The position numbers and the translations under genes are program-made. DNA of 9,183 nucleotides. It comes from Betaproteobacteria bacterium. Its GTDB lineage: Bacteria; Pseudomonadota; Gammaproteobacteria; Burkholderiales; Burkholderiaceae. Shown piece by piece: positions 1-7,364 of this stretch. The notes beneath the pieces are model-generated. The model made no database searches, was not told where the DNA came from, and worked only from the letters and a program-made list of their open reading frames with translations. The stretch covers positions 1 to 9,183 of the forward strand of contig JAATGO010000173.1 in the NCBI GenBank assembly GCA_015654605.1. Reading direction: 5' to 3'. Each line of letters starts with the position of its first letter. The stretch's first letter is position 1.

Positions 1-2
1 GA

Positions 3-80
3 ATGGAAATTCAATCCATGCCTGTGCATCTCAGGGCTCTGGCTAATCGTATTGACGATGCTGGAAATGTGAGACAGTAG
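3..80 (+). CDS. C-terminal part or short ORF, unrecognised product
   Basis: An open frame runs from the left edge to a TAG at 78-80. From the first ATG (3-5) it reads 25 codons, ending in PVHLRALANRIDDAGNVRQ. The composition (amphipathic, LRALANRIDDAG) looks like the helical C-terminus of a real protein, so this is probably the tail of a gene starting outside the window rather than a 25-residue peptide. I do not recognise the family. It lies 26 nt before the ATG of the next small gene on the same strand, so the two may form an operon. It is too short to rule out chance. Confidence 0.3.
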   Translation: MEIQSMPVHLRALANRIDDAGNVRQ

Positions 81-88
81 TTTTACAT

Positions 89-3000
89 TTAGAAAGGTGT
101 AACGCAATGGAGTGGTTCGCGCAAAATAGCGCCGCTATTCAGGCAATTGCAAATATTGTTAGCGTCATAATTACAGGCGTACTTGCCGCCATAACGTATT
201 GGTATGTGCAAGTGACCAGCAAGATTGCCACTATCTACAGTTGAGATGTACATAGGTCGCAACGGCTGCAAATATTGTGTATCGTACCAATTGTAAAAAT
301 GTCCCTGAAATCGCGCCAGCGAAGCCATCGTATTTAATGTATGTTGTGTACGTTGCAGTAATTGCCCAGTAGAGATATAGCCAAAATCCCGAGCCGCCAA
401 ACTAGCCAGCAAAGACAGACCAATATTAGTAGGAGAGGTACGATGTGCAATCACTTCTACCGGGTGTTCTTGCACATTGTCAGGCGGCAGCCAGTTATCT
501 GCCGGTCCCACATAGGTTTCAAAGAAGCGCCATGTCTTACGCGATAGCATATGCAAATAACGCGTCTGTATCGGCGTCAGTTGAACGACATGTGGTTGCA
601 ATGGAAGACTGATCCACCATGCCACTATGGGTGAAATAATCCACAACAATAAAATAGGTACTGCTGCATGCAATGCATCAGATTGATATACCACCAGAAG
701 CGCAGCAACCACAATCGCCAAATAAGGTGCAATCCACATCCTACAGAAACTGGCATAGAGACTGTGCTTGTCCAATTTCTCCGACTCACCCGATACTGTC
801 CATTCCAGCAGTTTCTTATGCGTTACCAATACTCGCCATTGCGTACGTAAAATAGCATCCAGATTACACCAAGCCTCATAGGGCAAAAATATTAACGTCA
901 ACAAAACGTGCGTTAAACTTTGTTGTCCTGCCTTAAACACCATCGTCAAATGTTGGCGCAACAAGGTATCTGATGGTTTACGCAGAAGATTCATTCCTAA
1001 CGCACACACCACCGGTAACAGCAGTATTACTAACACCGTGATACTCCAAAACCATGCCGTCTGTGTCGTAAGCCAACCTGTTATCAATAAGGCTGACAAT
1101 GCAATTGGCACTATGCTGCGGCGCAGATTGTCAAATAACTTCCAGCGCGATAATGCCGATAATGGATTACGTCGCATGGATATTTTCCCGCTATCGGCCG
1201 CGGGCGCATCTGGTACCCATGGCAATAACCAGGAAGCGATCTGCCAATCTCCACGTATCCAACGATGACGACGGCGCATGTCCGTGCTGTAACGAGATGG
1301 ATAAGGTTCATGCAGTTGTGCATCACTCAATAAGCCCGCACGTACATAGCAACCTTCCAACAGATCATGGCTGAGAATACGATTCTCTGGCATGCGATCA
1401 TGCAACACCTGCTCAAATACATTGACATCGTAGATGCCCTTGCCGATAAAGGATCCTTCTCCAAATAAGTCCTGATACACATCAGACACGGTACGTGTAT
1501 ATGGATCGATACCAGCTTCACCACCACACAATAATTCATAGTGCGATGCTTCACGACCAGGCAGACTCACGACAACGCGTGGTTGCAAAATGCCATACCC
1601 TTCGCACACTCGCCCATGTTGTGCATCATAAAGCGCACGATTGAGGGGATGTTCCATGGTGGCCACAAAACTGCGCGCAGCATCTCGCGGCAACTCCGTA
1701 TCGGTATCTAAAGTAATGACATAACGAATATGACCAAGAGTATCAAGATCACCAACTGTCAAAGAAAACGCACCATGTGCATCTGGACTGTCGAGTAACA
1801 GTGCATTGAGGTCGCCCAACTTACCACGCTTGCGCTCATATCCCATCCACACATTTTCCTGTGGATTCCAACGACGAGGCCGATGCAATAAAAAGAAGTC
1901 CGTTCTTCCAACACATGGATATTTCTCATTCAATGCCTCGACACTCCCCTTCATACGCGCTAGCAGTATGTCATCCGATGGCAGGGTTTCCGTGCCGGCA
2001 TCACCAAAGTCCGTCAGTAGACAAAATCGTAGATTGTCATCTCGGTTCGCAAGAAAACAGACTTCCAATGCTTCTGTCAGCGCATCAATATTATGTGAAG
2101 TCAATAACATGGATGGCACCACAACCATCGTACGCGCACTTTGCGGAATACCTTTGGAAAAATTCATCCGCGGTAACGGCCGCGGCATGACGACTAACGT
2201 GGCAATCCAGTTCACCAGCCCTACTGCAAGTTGGCTAGTGCCAACTAATGCCACCAATCCAATAAAAGCAAGCAACCAACCTTCTGCACCAACAACTCTT
2301 GCTTGTGCAATGATCCCTCCTGTAGCTAACAATGTTAGCAATAAGAGACTACCCAGATACACACTCAAGTGCGAGTGTCGGAGTCCTTTATGCAGAATAT
2401 GCTTAGGCGTCTGACGAAATGCGGCTACTTGCTCCAATAACGGCAAGCCATTACCAATCAAATAATACCCAATATGCGCACGACGGTCATTGGGACCATA
2501 TTCCACTCCCGCCGCTGCCGCCAAACGCAGTGCATGTTCGGCGATGGTATTTTCCGTTTGCGGACTATGGCGTGCTACCGTTTCCACCACGTGCCGATAA
2601 TGATCACGCGTTGGAAAATCCATGCGCAGATAAACATCAGCAGGATCTTGACGCAATACCTGATCAACAACACTCATGGTTTCGACAAACTCTCGCCAAT
2701 CCATGGCACTTAAAAACCGTAAGCTGCCAATGCTATTGCTAATTGATACTTGATCGGCAGCCTGTTGCTGCGTCTCGAAATGAACAAGATGGTCAATCGT
2801 CTCGCCAGATTCTGCCAAATGTTGAGACAACCACGTCAGCGGCAACGTCAGCGTCGGCCCTTTGCCTTGCAAACGGCGAACGAACTCAGCAACAAAGGAG
2901 CTATCCATTGGAGGATCCGAACGCGCCATATCTGCTACCAGGAGAATCAATTTACTGGGATCTTTTTCGACTACGTCAGACATCACATCTGCCCAGGCAT

Positions 3001-3649
3001 GTGCCAGATTTCGACTGATACGTGTGGTTGCCAGACGAGCGGCCACTCGGCGCAAATTTTCAATCAACGCCAAACGCAGCATGATGGGAATCGCCCAGAG
3101 TTCCCCTAGCTCCAAGTGTGTAACCTGCTGATAGGAAGCGACAAAACGCGACAAACTTTCGGGATCAACCCGCCCATCTCCATGTGAAATCGTTTCCAGA
3201 GCAATATCATAGACGCGTGGTCGACCGGCAGAACTTCCACGCAAGAGGCGAGGTAACTCTTTACTGTAATTTTTTGGAAAATGATGGCGGGCAGTACGAA
3301 TCTGTTCTTCTACCAGATAAAAATTATCGAGCAACCATTCCGCTGCTGGCGTCACCTGACGTCCGGCCTTGATCGCATCGGTCAGACGGACACTCGCATG
3401 AAAAATCACTTTCTCATTGTCAGCCAACCGTAATAGCAGATGCTCATCGCCACGCTTGATCGCCAACTTATCGTCCACTTTATGTGCATTGGCAAGCACC
3501 TTACCATGACGCTCCATCTGTGACGCACTAAACAGTTCAGCACGTAATGGCAACTCCTGCTGAAATAAAAGAGATGCGTTACGGCCAATACGGAAGAAGT
3601 TCCTCAAGGTGGTCAGGTAAATACGCAGGGATGGGCTATCCAGTTTCAC
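89..3649 (-). pseudogene. ndvB: Cyclic beta-1,2-glucan synthase (NdvB/Cgs type), 3'-truncated
   Basis: NdvB/Cgs enzymes are inner-membrane proteins that build cyclic beta-glucans from UDP-glucose; family members are usually about 2800 residues. This frame has 1186 codons. Visible parts: the N-terminal PLRAELFS motif (34-41); membrane segments at about 428-485; a GT84 transferase domain at about 505-815 with LLTDFGDA, WNPQENVWMGYERKRGKLG, the metal-binding DTD (648-650), SHDLLEG (760-766) and the RHRWIRGDW acceptor motif (794-802); further membrane segments at about 847-885, 905-925 and 973-1012; then the start of the glucoamylase-like region, ending in STVDSGNLAGHL (1136-1147). Homology stops at Leu1147 (209-211). 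The last 39 residues are unrelated and antisense to the small + strand gene. The remaining glucoamylase-like region and the GH94 phosphorylase domain, which trims chain length, are absent. The start is GTG at 3649, chosen because TAA lies in frame at 3656-3658 and the first internal Met (45) lies after the conserved motif. The ribosome binding site is weak. No frameshift is seen in the retained part. It could still yield a membrane GT84 protein, so 'pseudogene' is an inference. Confidence 0.85.
107..244 (+). CDS. Small single-pass membrane peptide, probably truncated at a junction
   Basis: The frame of 45 codons starts at ATG 107 and is preceded by AGAAAGG (91-97) at 9-nt spacing, a good ribosome binding site. 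The protein begins MEWFAQNSAAIQAIANI and then has one strongly hydrophobic stretch (about residues 15-35, IVSVIITGVLAAITYWYV) that would cross the membrane with the N-terminus polar. This pattern, a short polar start, one helix, then YVxxT, is common at the N-terminus of larger hypothetical membrane proteins. From about position 208 the DNA is the antisense strand of the ndvB-like gene, so the last 11 or so residues (TSKIATIYS) are probably read by accident from foreign sequence. The most likely reading is the 5' end of a gene whose remainder was lost when the ndvB fragment was joined. Whether it is expressed is unknown. Confidence 0.45.
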   Translation: MEWFAQNSAAIQAIANIVSVIITGVLAAITYWYVQVTSKIATIYS

Positions 3650-3799
3650 TTCTATTTATCTTTCTGTTGGCACCACCGGAAAATAACCAGCCAGCCAACC
3701 ACATGTCTCATAGGAACAAACACGAAGCACCTATACGATTCGGTAGAGAGATAAAGGTGGTTCGTTAAGCGAAAAATCGGTAATACAATAAAGAAATGT

Positions 3800-3822
3800 A
3801 AAAATGCGGCAATATAGCCGCA
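3800..3822 (-). terminator. Rho-independent terminator-like hairpin (- strand)
   Basis: Read on the - strand, TGCGGC (3822-3817), a 6-base loop TATATT and GCCGCA (3810-3805) form a perfect 6-bp GC-rich stem followed at once by TTTTT (3804-3800). This fits an intrinsic terminator for transcripts coming from the LysR gene, although it lies about 320 nt beyond that gene's stop. It would also insulate the downstream ndvB-like gene from that transcript. Confidence 0.5.
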
Positions 3823-3869
3823 CAGAAATCGAGTGCAGAACAGCACTTAGGAGGAGCGAGCGCTTTTAT

Positions 3870-3887
3870 CCCTCTCACCGGAGAGGG
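3870..3887. repeat. CCCTCTC/GAGAGGG hairpin
   Basis: CCCTCTC (3870-3876), spacer ACCG and GAGAGGG (3881-3887) form a perfect 7-bp stem. Neither side carries a T-run, so it is not a standard terminator. Short GC-rich palindromes of this kind are often members of dispersed intergenic repeat families; that cannot be tested within one window. Confidence 0.45.
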
Positions 3888-4142
3888 TATGAAAGGCAAA
3901 CACGAAGAATGGAAGGCTAAATTGGTGCTTTCGAGACCATGCTTCAATAGCTTCTACGTTTTTTCCTGCCAAGGAATGGCAAGCTTTCAGTCTAACACGT
4001 ATGGACACAATAGAATAATCTGGCTGGATTTACCCGATTGGAAATTGACCAATCCTCTGCTCGCATGTGAGACAGACGCGCAAACGAATGCATAACACAT
4101 GAATGCAATATATAGTTCCCTACAACAACACCCTACAATTCT

Positions 4143-5042
4143 TCATGTCGTTACATGAAATGCATGCGCCATATCGATAAACGCACGCAAAGCCGACGAC
4201 ATGCGCCGCTGGCGTGGGTAATACAACATAAAACCTGGAAATCTGGGACACCAGTCCTCCAGAACACGAACCAGTTTTTTCTCTTTCATCAGTAATGCCA
4301 CATTGTCTTCTAATGTAAACACCAGGCCGATACCATCCACAGCAGCACGTACAGCAAGATCTGCCTCACCAACTGTGAGAGGACCTTTAACATCCATTTC
4401 CAGTTGTACATCATCCTTGGCTAATTCCCATTTATAAATAAGTCCACTTGGAAAGCGGTAACGAATACAGTCATGCTGATAAAGTTCCTCTGGATGTCGT
4501 GGCACTGTATGTCGTTCAAAATACGCCGGTGATCCTACTACAGCAAAACGTCGCACAGATCCAATGGACACAGCGACCATGTCTTCTGGAACGGCCTCTT
4601 CATAACGAATTCCCACATCAAAACCTGTTCCCACGATATCAACCAAACCATCGTCACTGGCCACATCCAAATGAATTTCCGGATACGCAGCAAGAAAACG
4701 TTGCATGAGTGGTGCGATTAATAATTGTGTTGCCACGCGAGACGAATTAATGCGCAACGTTCCGGTAGGTGTCGCCCGGAAGTTGTTCATTTCTTCCAGC
4801 GCATCGCTGACATTGCTCAGCGCCGGTTGCAATCGTTCCGACAAGCGCCGGCCAGCATCGCTAAGTGCAACACTGCGCGTGGTTCGGTTAAACAAGCTAA
4901 CACCCAGATGCTCTTCCAGCGTGCGAATCGCATAACTGACCGCAGAAGCAGACAAGCCAAGCTCCGTCGCCGCTTTCCGGAAACTGTTGTGCCGCGCTAC
5001 CGACGTAAATACCGCTAAATGAGAAAGATGATCAAGTTGCAT
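4143..5042 (-). CDS. LysR-family transcriptional regulator
   Basis: The protein has 299 residues, the usual size for LysR-type regulators. The N-terminus carries the winged helix-turn-helix (about residues 1-60): MQLDHLSHLAVF, then NSFRKAATELGLSASAVS, followed by the family signature LEEHLGVSLFNRTTRSVALSDAG. A linker helix follows, then the periplasmic-binding-like effector domain (about 88-293), with GTLRINSS at its start and DLAVRAAVDGIGLVF late in the domain. The start is ATG at 5042-5040, which places the helix-turn-helix at the normal distance; an upstream in-frame TTG at 5087 would add 15 unrelated residues. The ribosome binding site is not clear. The gene is divergent from the alcohol dehydrogenase at 5167, with a palindrome of LysR-binding type between them, so it most likely controls that gene and itself. 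The inducer is unknown. The subgroup is the large one whose members often regulate adjacent oxidoreductases. Confidence 0.93.
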   Translation of the reverse strand: MQLDHLSHLAVFTSVARHNSFRKAATELGLSASAVSYAIRTLEEHLGVSLFNRTTRSVALSDAGRRLSERLQPALSNVSDALEEMNNFRATPTGTLRINSSRVATQLLIAPLMQRFLAAYPEIHLDVASDDGLVDIVGTGFDVGIRYEEAVPEDMVAVSIGSVRRFAVVGSPAYFERHTVPRHPEELYQHDCIRYRFPSGLIYKWELAKDDVQLEMDVKGPLTVGEADLAVRAAVDGIGLVFTLEDNVALLMKEKKLVRVLEDWCPRFPGFMLYYPRQRRMSSALRAFIDMAHAFHVTT

Positions 5043-5097
5043 ACTCGGGCTGCGTAATTGTGCAGTATTTTGCGTTAATACATGCAAGTCTACAAGA

Positions 5098-5126
5098 TTG
5101 TTATTGGGGTGTTATCAATTTATTAT
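5098..5126 (+). promoter_or_regulatory. Sigma-70-like promoter of the alcohol dehydrogenase gene
   Basis: TTGTTA (5098-5103) and TATTAT (5121-5126) are separated by 17 bp and differ from the consensus boxes at two and one positions. The start site would fall near 5133, giving a leader of about 34 nt before the ATG at 5167. A perfect TATAAT also lies here on the opposite strand (5127-5122), but with no good -35 box, and may serve the LysR gene. The two -10 boxes overlap, so transcription of the two genes may compete. Confidence 0.5.
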
Positions 5127-5145
5127 ACAAAAAGATAAATTAATA
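5113..5145. promoter_or_regulatory. Palindrome with T-N11-A core, candidate LysR operator
   Basis: AATTTAT (5117-5123) and ATAAATT (5135-5141) are perfect inverted arms separated by 11 bp. With one mismatch the arms extend to 5113 and 5145, giving 10 of 11 paired positions. T5123-N11-A5135 is the classic LysR-type recognition form. The site lies between the divergent LysR and dehydrogenase genes and covers the -10 regions of both. Binding here would fit autorepression or repression better than the usual activation from about -65. Confidence 0.55.
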
Positions 5146-5166
5146 TCTCTGTGAAAGGACTCCCCC

Positions 5167-6228
5167 ATGTTTCAAGTACGAGGTTACGCAGCCCGTGACG
5201 CCCATTCTCCTTTAGCACCATTTCAATTTGAACGCCGCGATCCTGGTCTCAATGACGTACGCATAGACATTCTCTACAGTGGCATCTGTCATTCCGATTT
5301 GCATCAGGCACGCAACGACTGGAGCAACTCGGTATACCCCATGGTCCCCGGCCACGAAATCGTTGGCCGCGTCGTACAAGTGGGCGCCGGAGTCAAGAAA
5401 TTTAAAGTTGGTGATCTTGCTGGCGTAGGCTGCATGGTGGATTCCTGCCGTCATTGTCCAGCTTGCGAGGAACATCTTGAGCAATACTGCGAAGAAGGTG
5501 CCACTCTCACCTACAATGACAAAGAACGAGGCAGCGACCGACTCACCTTCGGCGGTTATTCCGAACAAATTGTCGTTGAGGAACGTTTTGTGGTGAAAGT
5601 TTCTCCGAAGCTCGACCTGAAAGCGGTAGCACCACTACTGTGTGCAGGCATTACCACCTATTCTCCCTTACGCCATTGGCAAGTCGGTCCTGGCCAAAAA
5701 GTTGGCGTCATCGGCTTAGGCGGACTTGGGCATATGGGGGTCAAATTTGCCAAGGCACTGGGTGCACATGTCGTCATGATCACCACATCACCCGAAAAGG
5801 GAAAAGATGCTACCCGTCTCGGCGCTGACGAGGTATTAGTATCGCGGGACGCTGCTGCCATGAAAGCACATGCCAACAGTTTCGATTTCCTGCTCAATAC
5901 GATACCTGTTTCCCATGATCTCAATCCTTATGCTGCGCTACTCAAGCGCGACCGCACGATGGCATTGGTAGGCGTTCTCACCGAACTCAGTCCTCCTCTA
6001 ACCGGCATCAGCTTGATTCACGGTCGTAAGTCTGTCGCAGGTTCCGCTATTGGCGGCATGGCAGAAACACAGGAAATGTTGGATTTCTGCGCTGAACACG
6101 GCATTGTGAGCGATGTCGAAATGATTGCCATCAAAGATGTGAACCAGGCGTATGAGCGATTACTGAAGAGTGACGTCAAATACCGGTTTGTGATTGATAT
6201 GGCGTCATTGAAGCAAGAGGCGAATTAA
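5167..6228 (+). CDS. Zinc-dependent NAD(P)-dependent alcohol dehydrogenase
   Basis: This 353-residue medium-chain dehydrogenase resembles the cinnamyl-alcohol/YahK/Adh6 group, which mainly reduces aldehydes in the cytoplasm. Catalytic zinc ligands are visible as C41 (GICHSD), H63-E64 (GHEIVGRV) and C159 (LLCAGITTYSPL). The structural zinc is held by C94, C97, C100 and C108. The Rossmann motif GLGGLGH is at 183-189. After the second strand the sequence is ITTSPEK instead of an acidic residue, which points to NADP(H) over NAD(H). The length is normal and no key residue is missing. The start is ATG 5167, with AAAGGA (5154-5159) 7 nt upstream. The gene is transcribed alone, ending at the terminator at 6290-6318, and diverges from a LysR regulator that probably controls it. 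The natural substrate cannot be read from the sequence; a broad-range aldehyde reductase is the most likely role. Confidence 0.94.
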   Translation: MFQVRGYAARDAHSPLAPFQFERRDPGLNDVRIDILYSGICHSDLHQARNDWSNSVYPMVPGHEIVGRVVQVGAGVKKFKVGDLAGVGCMVDSCRHCPACEEHLEQYCEEGATLTYNDKERGSDRLTFGGYSEQIVVEERFVVKVSPKLDLKAVAPLLCAGITTYSPLRHWQVGPGQKVGVIGLGGLGHMGVKFAKALGAHVVMITTSPEKGKDATRLGADEVLVSRDAAAMKAHANSFDFLLNTIPVSHDLNPYAALLKRDRTMALVGVLTELSPPLTGISLIHGRKSVAGSAIGGMAETQEMLDFCAEHGIVSDVEMIAIKDVNQAYERLLKSDVKYRFVIDMASLKQEAN

Positions 6229-6289
6229 GATTTAGTATTGTTGTTGTGTGAGGCTGGCAGTGTCGTTATTGAGGATTGTACTATGCGAC

Positions 6290-6318
6290 CGGCCATTTTC
6301 TAAGAAAATGGCCGTTTT
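6290..6318 (+). terminator. Rho-independent terminator after the alcohol dehydrogenase gene
   Basis: CGGCCATTTTCT (6290-6301) and AGAAAATGGCCG (6303-6314) are a perfect 12-bp inverted repeat around A6302, followed by TTTT (6315-6318). It lies 61 nt beyond the dehydrogenase stop. The region from here to the toxin stop at 6511 is AT-rich and shows no gene, and I see no matching terminator for the toxin-antitoxin operon arriving from the right. Confidence 0.85.
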
Positions 6319-6510
6319 AGCGTGGGGGTATAACGATTCAAATGGAAAATTAACTGACCTAGTTTTACCGATTAATTTACCCAAATAACGTCAACACAAT
6401 AAACAATATGGTGAATAGGACTACGATAGATTACGATTTGCTGCTGAATGAAGCAAAGTGCTCTTGTTTGGCGCAATTCAATCTGCGTGACTAATTTATC
6501 AAAACATCCA

Positions 6511-6861
6511 TTATTCCAAGATCGCTTGTAACCGAGCAAGCGCGTCTTCCACGACGAAATCGGGCGCAGTTTCAACTTTCTTCGCTCTACGACTCTCAAG
6601 ATCAAGCATGCGAACCTGATTAACCAGAGCAACGCCTTGCGTCTCTGTTCCAGATCCAGTAAGAGGAACGGCAAAACCAGCGTGCCGAGCAAAATCGCCA
6701 CCTTGAGTAATTGGCGCAACCAGAACGACTCCCATCATATTAAATACTGCTGGCGACAAAACCAAGACGGGTCGACTCACGCCTTTCTGCTCCCTGTCCT
6801 GCACTGGCTCCAAGGAAACAAGCACAATATCCCCTCGCTCATATTTGACACGTCTTACCAT
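6511..6861 (-). CDS. chpB: MazF/ChpB-family endoribonuclease toxin
   Basis: This 116-residue protein has exactly the length of E. coli ChpB and resembles it throughout. Visible motifs: YERGDIVLV near the N-terminus (7-15); the strand SRPVLVLSPAVFN (29-41); LVAPITQGGDFARHAGFAVPL (47-67); GVALVNQVRMLDL (76-88), which carries the conserved Arg and Asp of the catalytic surface; and a final helix ending ALARLQAILE. MazF-type toxins cut single-stranded RNA at short sequences and stop translation unless bound by the antitoxin. The start is ATG 6861-6859, matching the family N-terminus; a longer frame from 6894 would add 11 residues lying inside the antitoxin gene. AAGGA in the antitoxin coding sequence serves as ribosome binding site at 8-nt spacing. 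The start overlaps the antitoxin stop by 7 nt, so translation is probably coupled. All recognisable motifs are intact, so it should be active. Confidence 0.92.
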   Translation of the reverse strand: MVRRVKYERGDIVLVSLEPVQDREQKGVSRPVLVLSPAVFNMMGVVLVAPITQGGDFARHAGFAVPLTGSGTETQGVALVNQVRMLDLESRRAKKVETAPDFVVEDALARLQAILE

Positions 6862-7211
6862 ACCTCTCGTCCTTCTGGCTTGATGCTTGTCCACTCAGCC
6901 AAGTCTACGGGCGGTGCTGCATTGAGATTACATTGCGCAATCAAGTCTGTGAGAGCATACTTCGGACGCTTCGGTACCAACATGGCACCCTCTGGACGTA
7001 CAACTAAACTAAGCTTGTCACCCGTTTTTACCTTCATTTGCCGCAGAACCTCAACAGGCAGACGGATACCGTGAAGGATGGATTGAATTTCGTGGGGAAA
7101 ACCGCTATCGTAATGACTGTGTCCAAGATTTATAGCGAGACGTAAGAGATCTGTCTGCTCTGTATCCAACTCGAGGGCTAAAAAGCTCGCCTTACTCCTA
7201 CGCTCCAGCAT
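6855..7211 (-). CDS. chpS: MazE/ChpS-family antitoxin with unusual N-terminus
   Basis: The 118-residue product precedes and overlaps the toxin, as antitoxins of this family do. The C-terminal part is clearly ChpS-like: HGIRLPVEVLRQMKVKTGDKL with LVVRPEGAMLVP (the second half of the AbrB/SpoVT fold), then YALTDLIAQCNLNAA and a tail ending PEGREVW, which wraps the toxin in relatives. E. coli ChpS has 83 residues. Here the first AbrB strand with its KWGNS motif is not visible; about 48 residues (LELDTEQTDLLRLAINLG, then GFPHEIQSIL) take its place. Start: ATG 7211, with a TTG just before it and no clear ribosome binding site; no later ATG occurs before the AbrB part. Either this is a variant antitoxin with an extra N-terminal segment, or the true 5' end was altered by a frameshift or rearrangement. 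The complex would be expected to repress the operon through the palindromes upstream. Confidence 0.75.
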   Translation of the reverse strand: MLERRSKASFLALELDTEQTDLLRLAINLGHSHYDSGFPHEIQSILHGIRLPVEVLRQMKVKTGDKLSLVVRPEGAMLVPKRPKYALTDLIAQCNLNAAPPVDLAEWTSIKPEGREVW

Positions 7212-7261
7212 CAAAACAACGTAAATAAGGTAGCCTAGAGGGTATTGAGGAGAAATCGCAG

Positions 7262-7272
7262 GTTCTAAGAAC
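7262..7272. promoter_or_regulatory. Palindrome GTTCT-A-AGAAC, candidate operator
   Basis: Perfect 5-bp inverted arms surround a single A, in the region between the divergent antitoxin and helicase genes, 51 bp upstream of the antitoxin ATG. Toxin-antitoxin complexes bind palindromes in this place to repress their own operon, so it is a reasonable operator candidate. The short arms make chance possible. Confidence 0.3.
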
Positions 7273-7296
7273 TAGAAGTACAACGAAATCAGCTTG

Positions 7297-7310
7297 CTAT
7301 CAGGTGATAG
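7297..7310. promoter_or_regulatory. Palindrome CTATCA-GG-TGATAG, candidate operator
   Basis: Perfect 6-bp inverted arms flank GG, midway between the antitoxin start (7211) and the helicase-gene start (7365). With a one-base bulge the pairing extends outward to GC on each side. It could serve either divergent gene. No convincing -35/-10 pair could be assigned to either strand. Confidence 0.35.
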
Positions 7311-7364
7311 AGCACCAAAATTTTTTGTCGATAATAATCAATTTGAAAAAATCGGAGATTCACT

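Larger units (their letters stand above)
3717..3907. repeat. Direct repeats CAAACACGAAG bounding a possible miniature element
   Basis: The 11-mer CAAACACGAAG occurs at 3717-3727 and again at 3897-3907 in the same orientation. Inside it, CGGTAGAGAGATAAAGG (3741-3757) resembles the reverse complement of 3863-3880, CGGTGAGAGGGATAAAAG, with one gap and a few mismatches, so the inner ends are partly inverted repeats. This resembles a small non-coding mobile element (about 169 bp) with a target duplication, but the inverted similarity is imperfect and does not start at the direct repeats. It may be chance. Confidence 0.25.
3650..4142. other. Non-coding stretch between ndvB start and lysR end
   Basis: No frame here has a convincing ribosome binding site or protein-like composition. 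The stretch holds the upstream region of the - strand ndvB-like gene, a - strand terminator-like hairpin (3800-3822), a GC-rich hairpin (3870-3887) and an 11-bp direct repeat (3717-3727 and 3897-3907). Positions 3908-4142 show nothing I can interpret. I found no clear sigma-70 promoter for the ndvB-like gene. Confidence 0.6.

Noticed and set aside
3870..3887. CCCTCTC hairpin as a terminator
   Set aside because: The stem is good but no T-run follows on either strand.
3889..4095. 68-codon + strand frame MKGKHEEWKAKL...
   Set aside because: No ribosome binding site, mixed composition unlike a folded protein, and it overlaps the hairpin/direct-repeat stretch.
5043..5087. Longer LysR start at TTG 5087
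   Set aside because: It adds 15 residues not expected before the family's MxLDHLxxLxVF N-terminus, and ATG 5042 gives the normal 299 residues.
6372..6719. 115-codon - strand frame overlapping the toxin gene
   Set aside because: It lies in another frame of the clear ChpB-like gene and has no family features.
6862..6894. Longer toxin start at ATG 6894
   Set aside because: The family begins at MVRRVKYERGD, and the 116-residue length from 6861 equals that of ChpB.
6..7091. 14-bp identity GAAATTCAATCCAT at 6-19 and, inverted, at 7078-7091, read as EIQS in both frames
   Set aside because: A 14-bp match somewhere in a 9-kb window is roughly expected by chance, and the flanks do not align.
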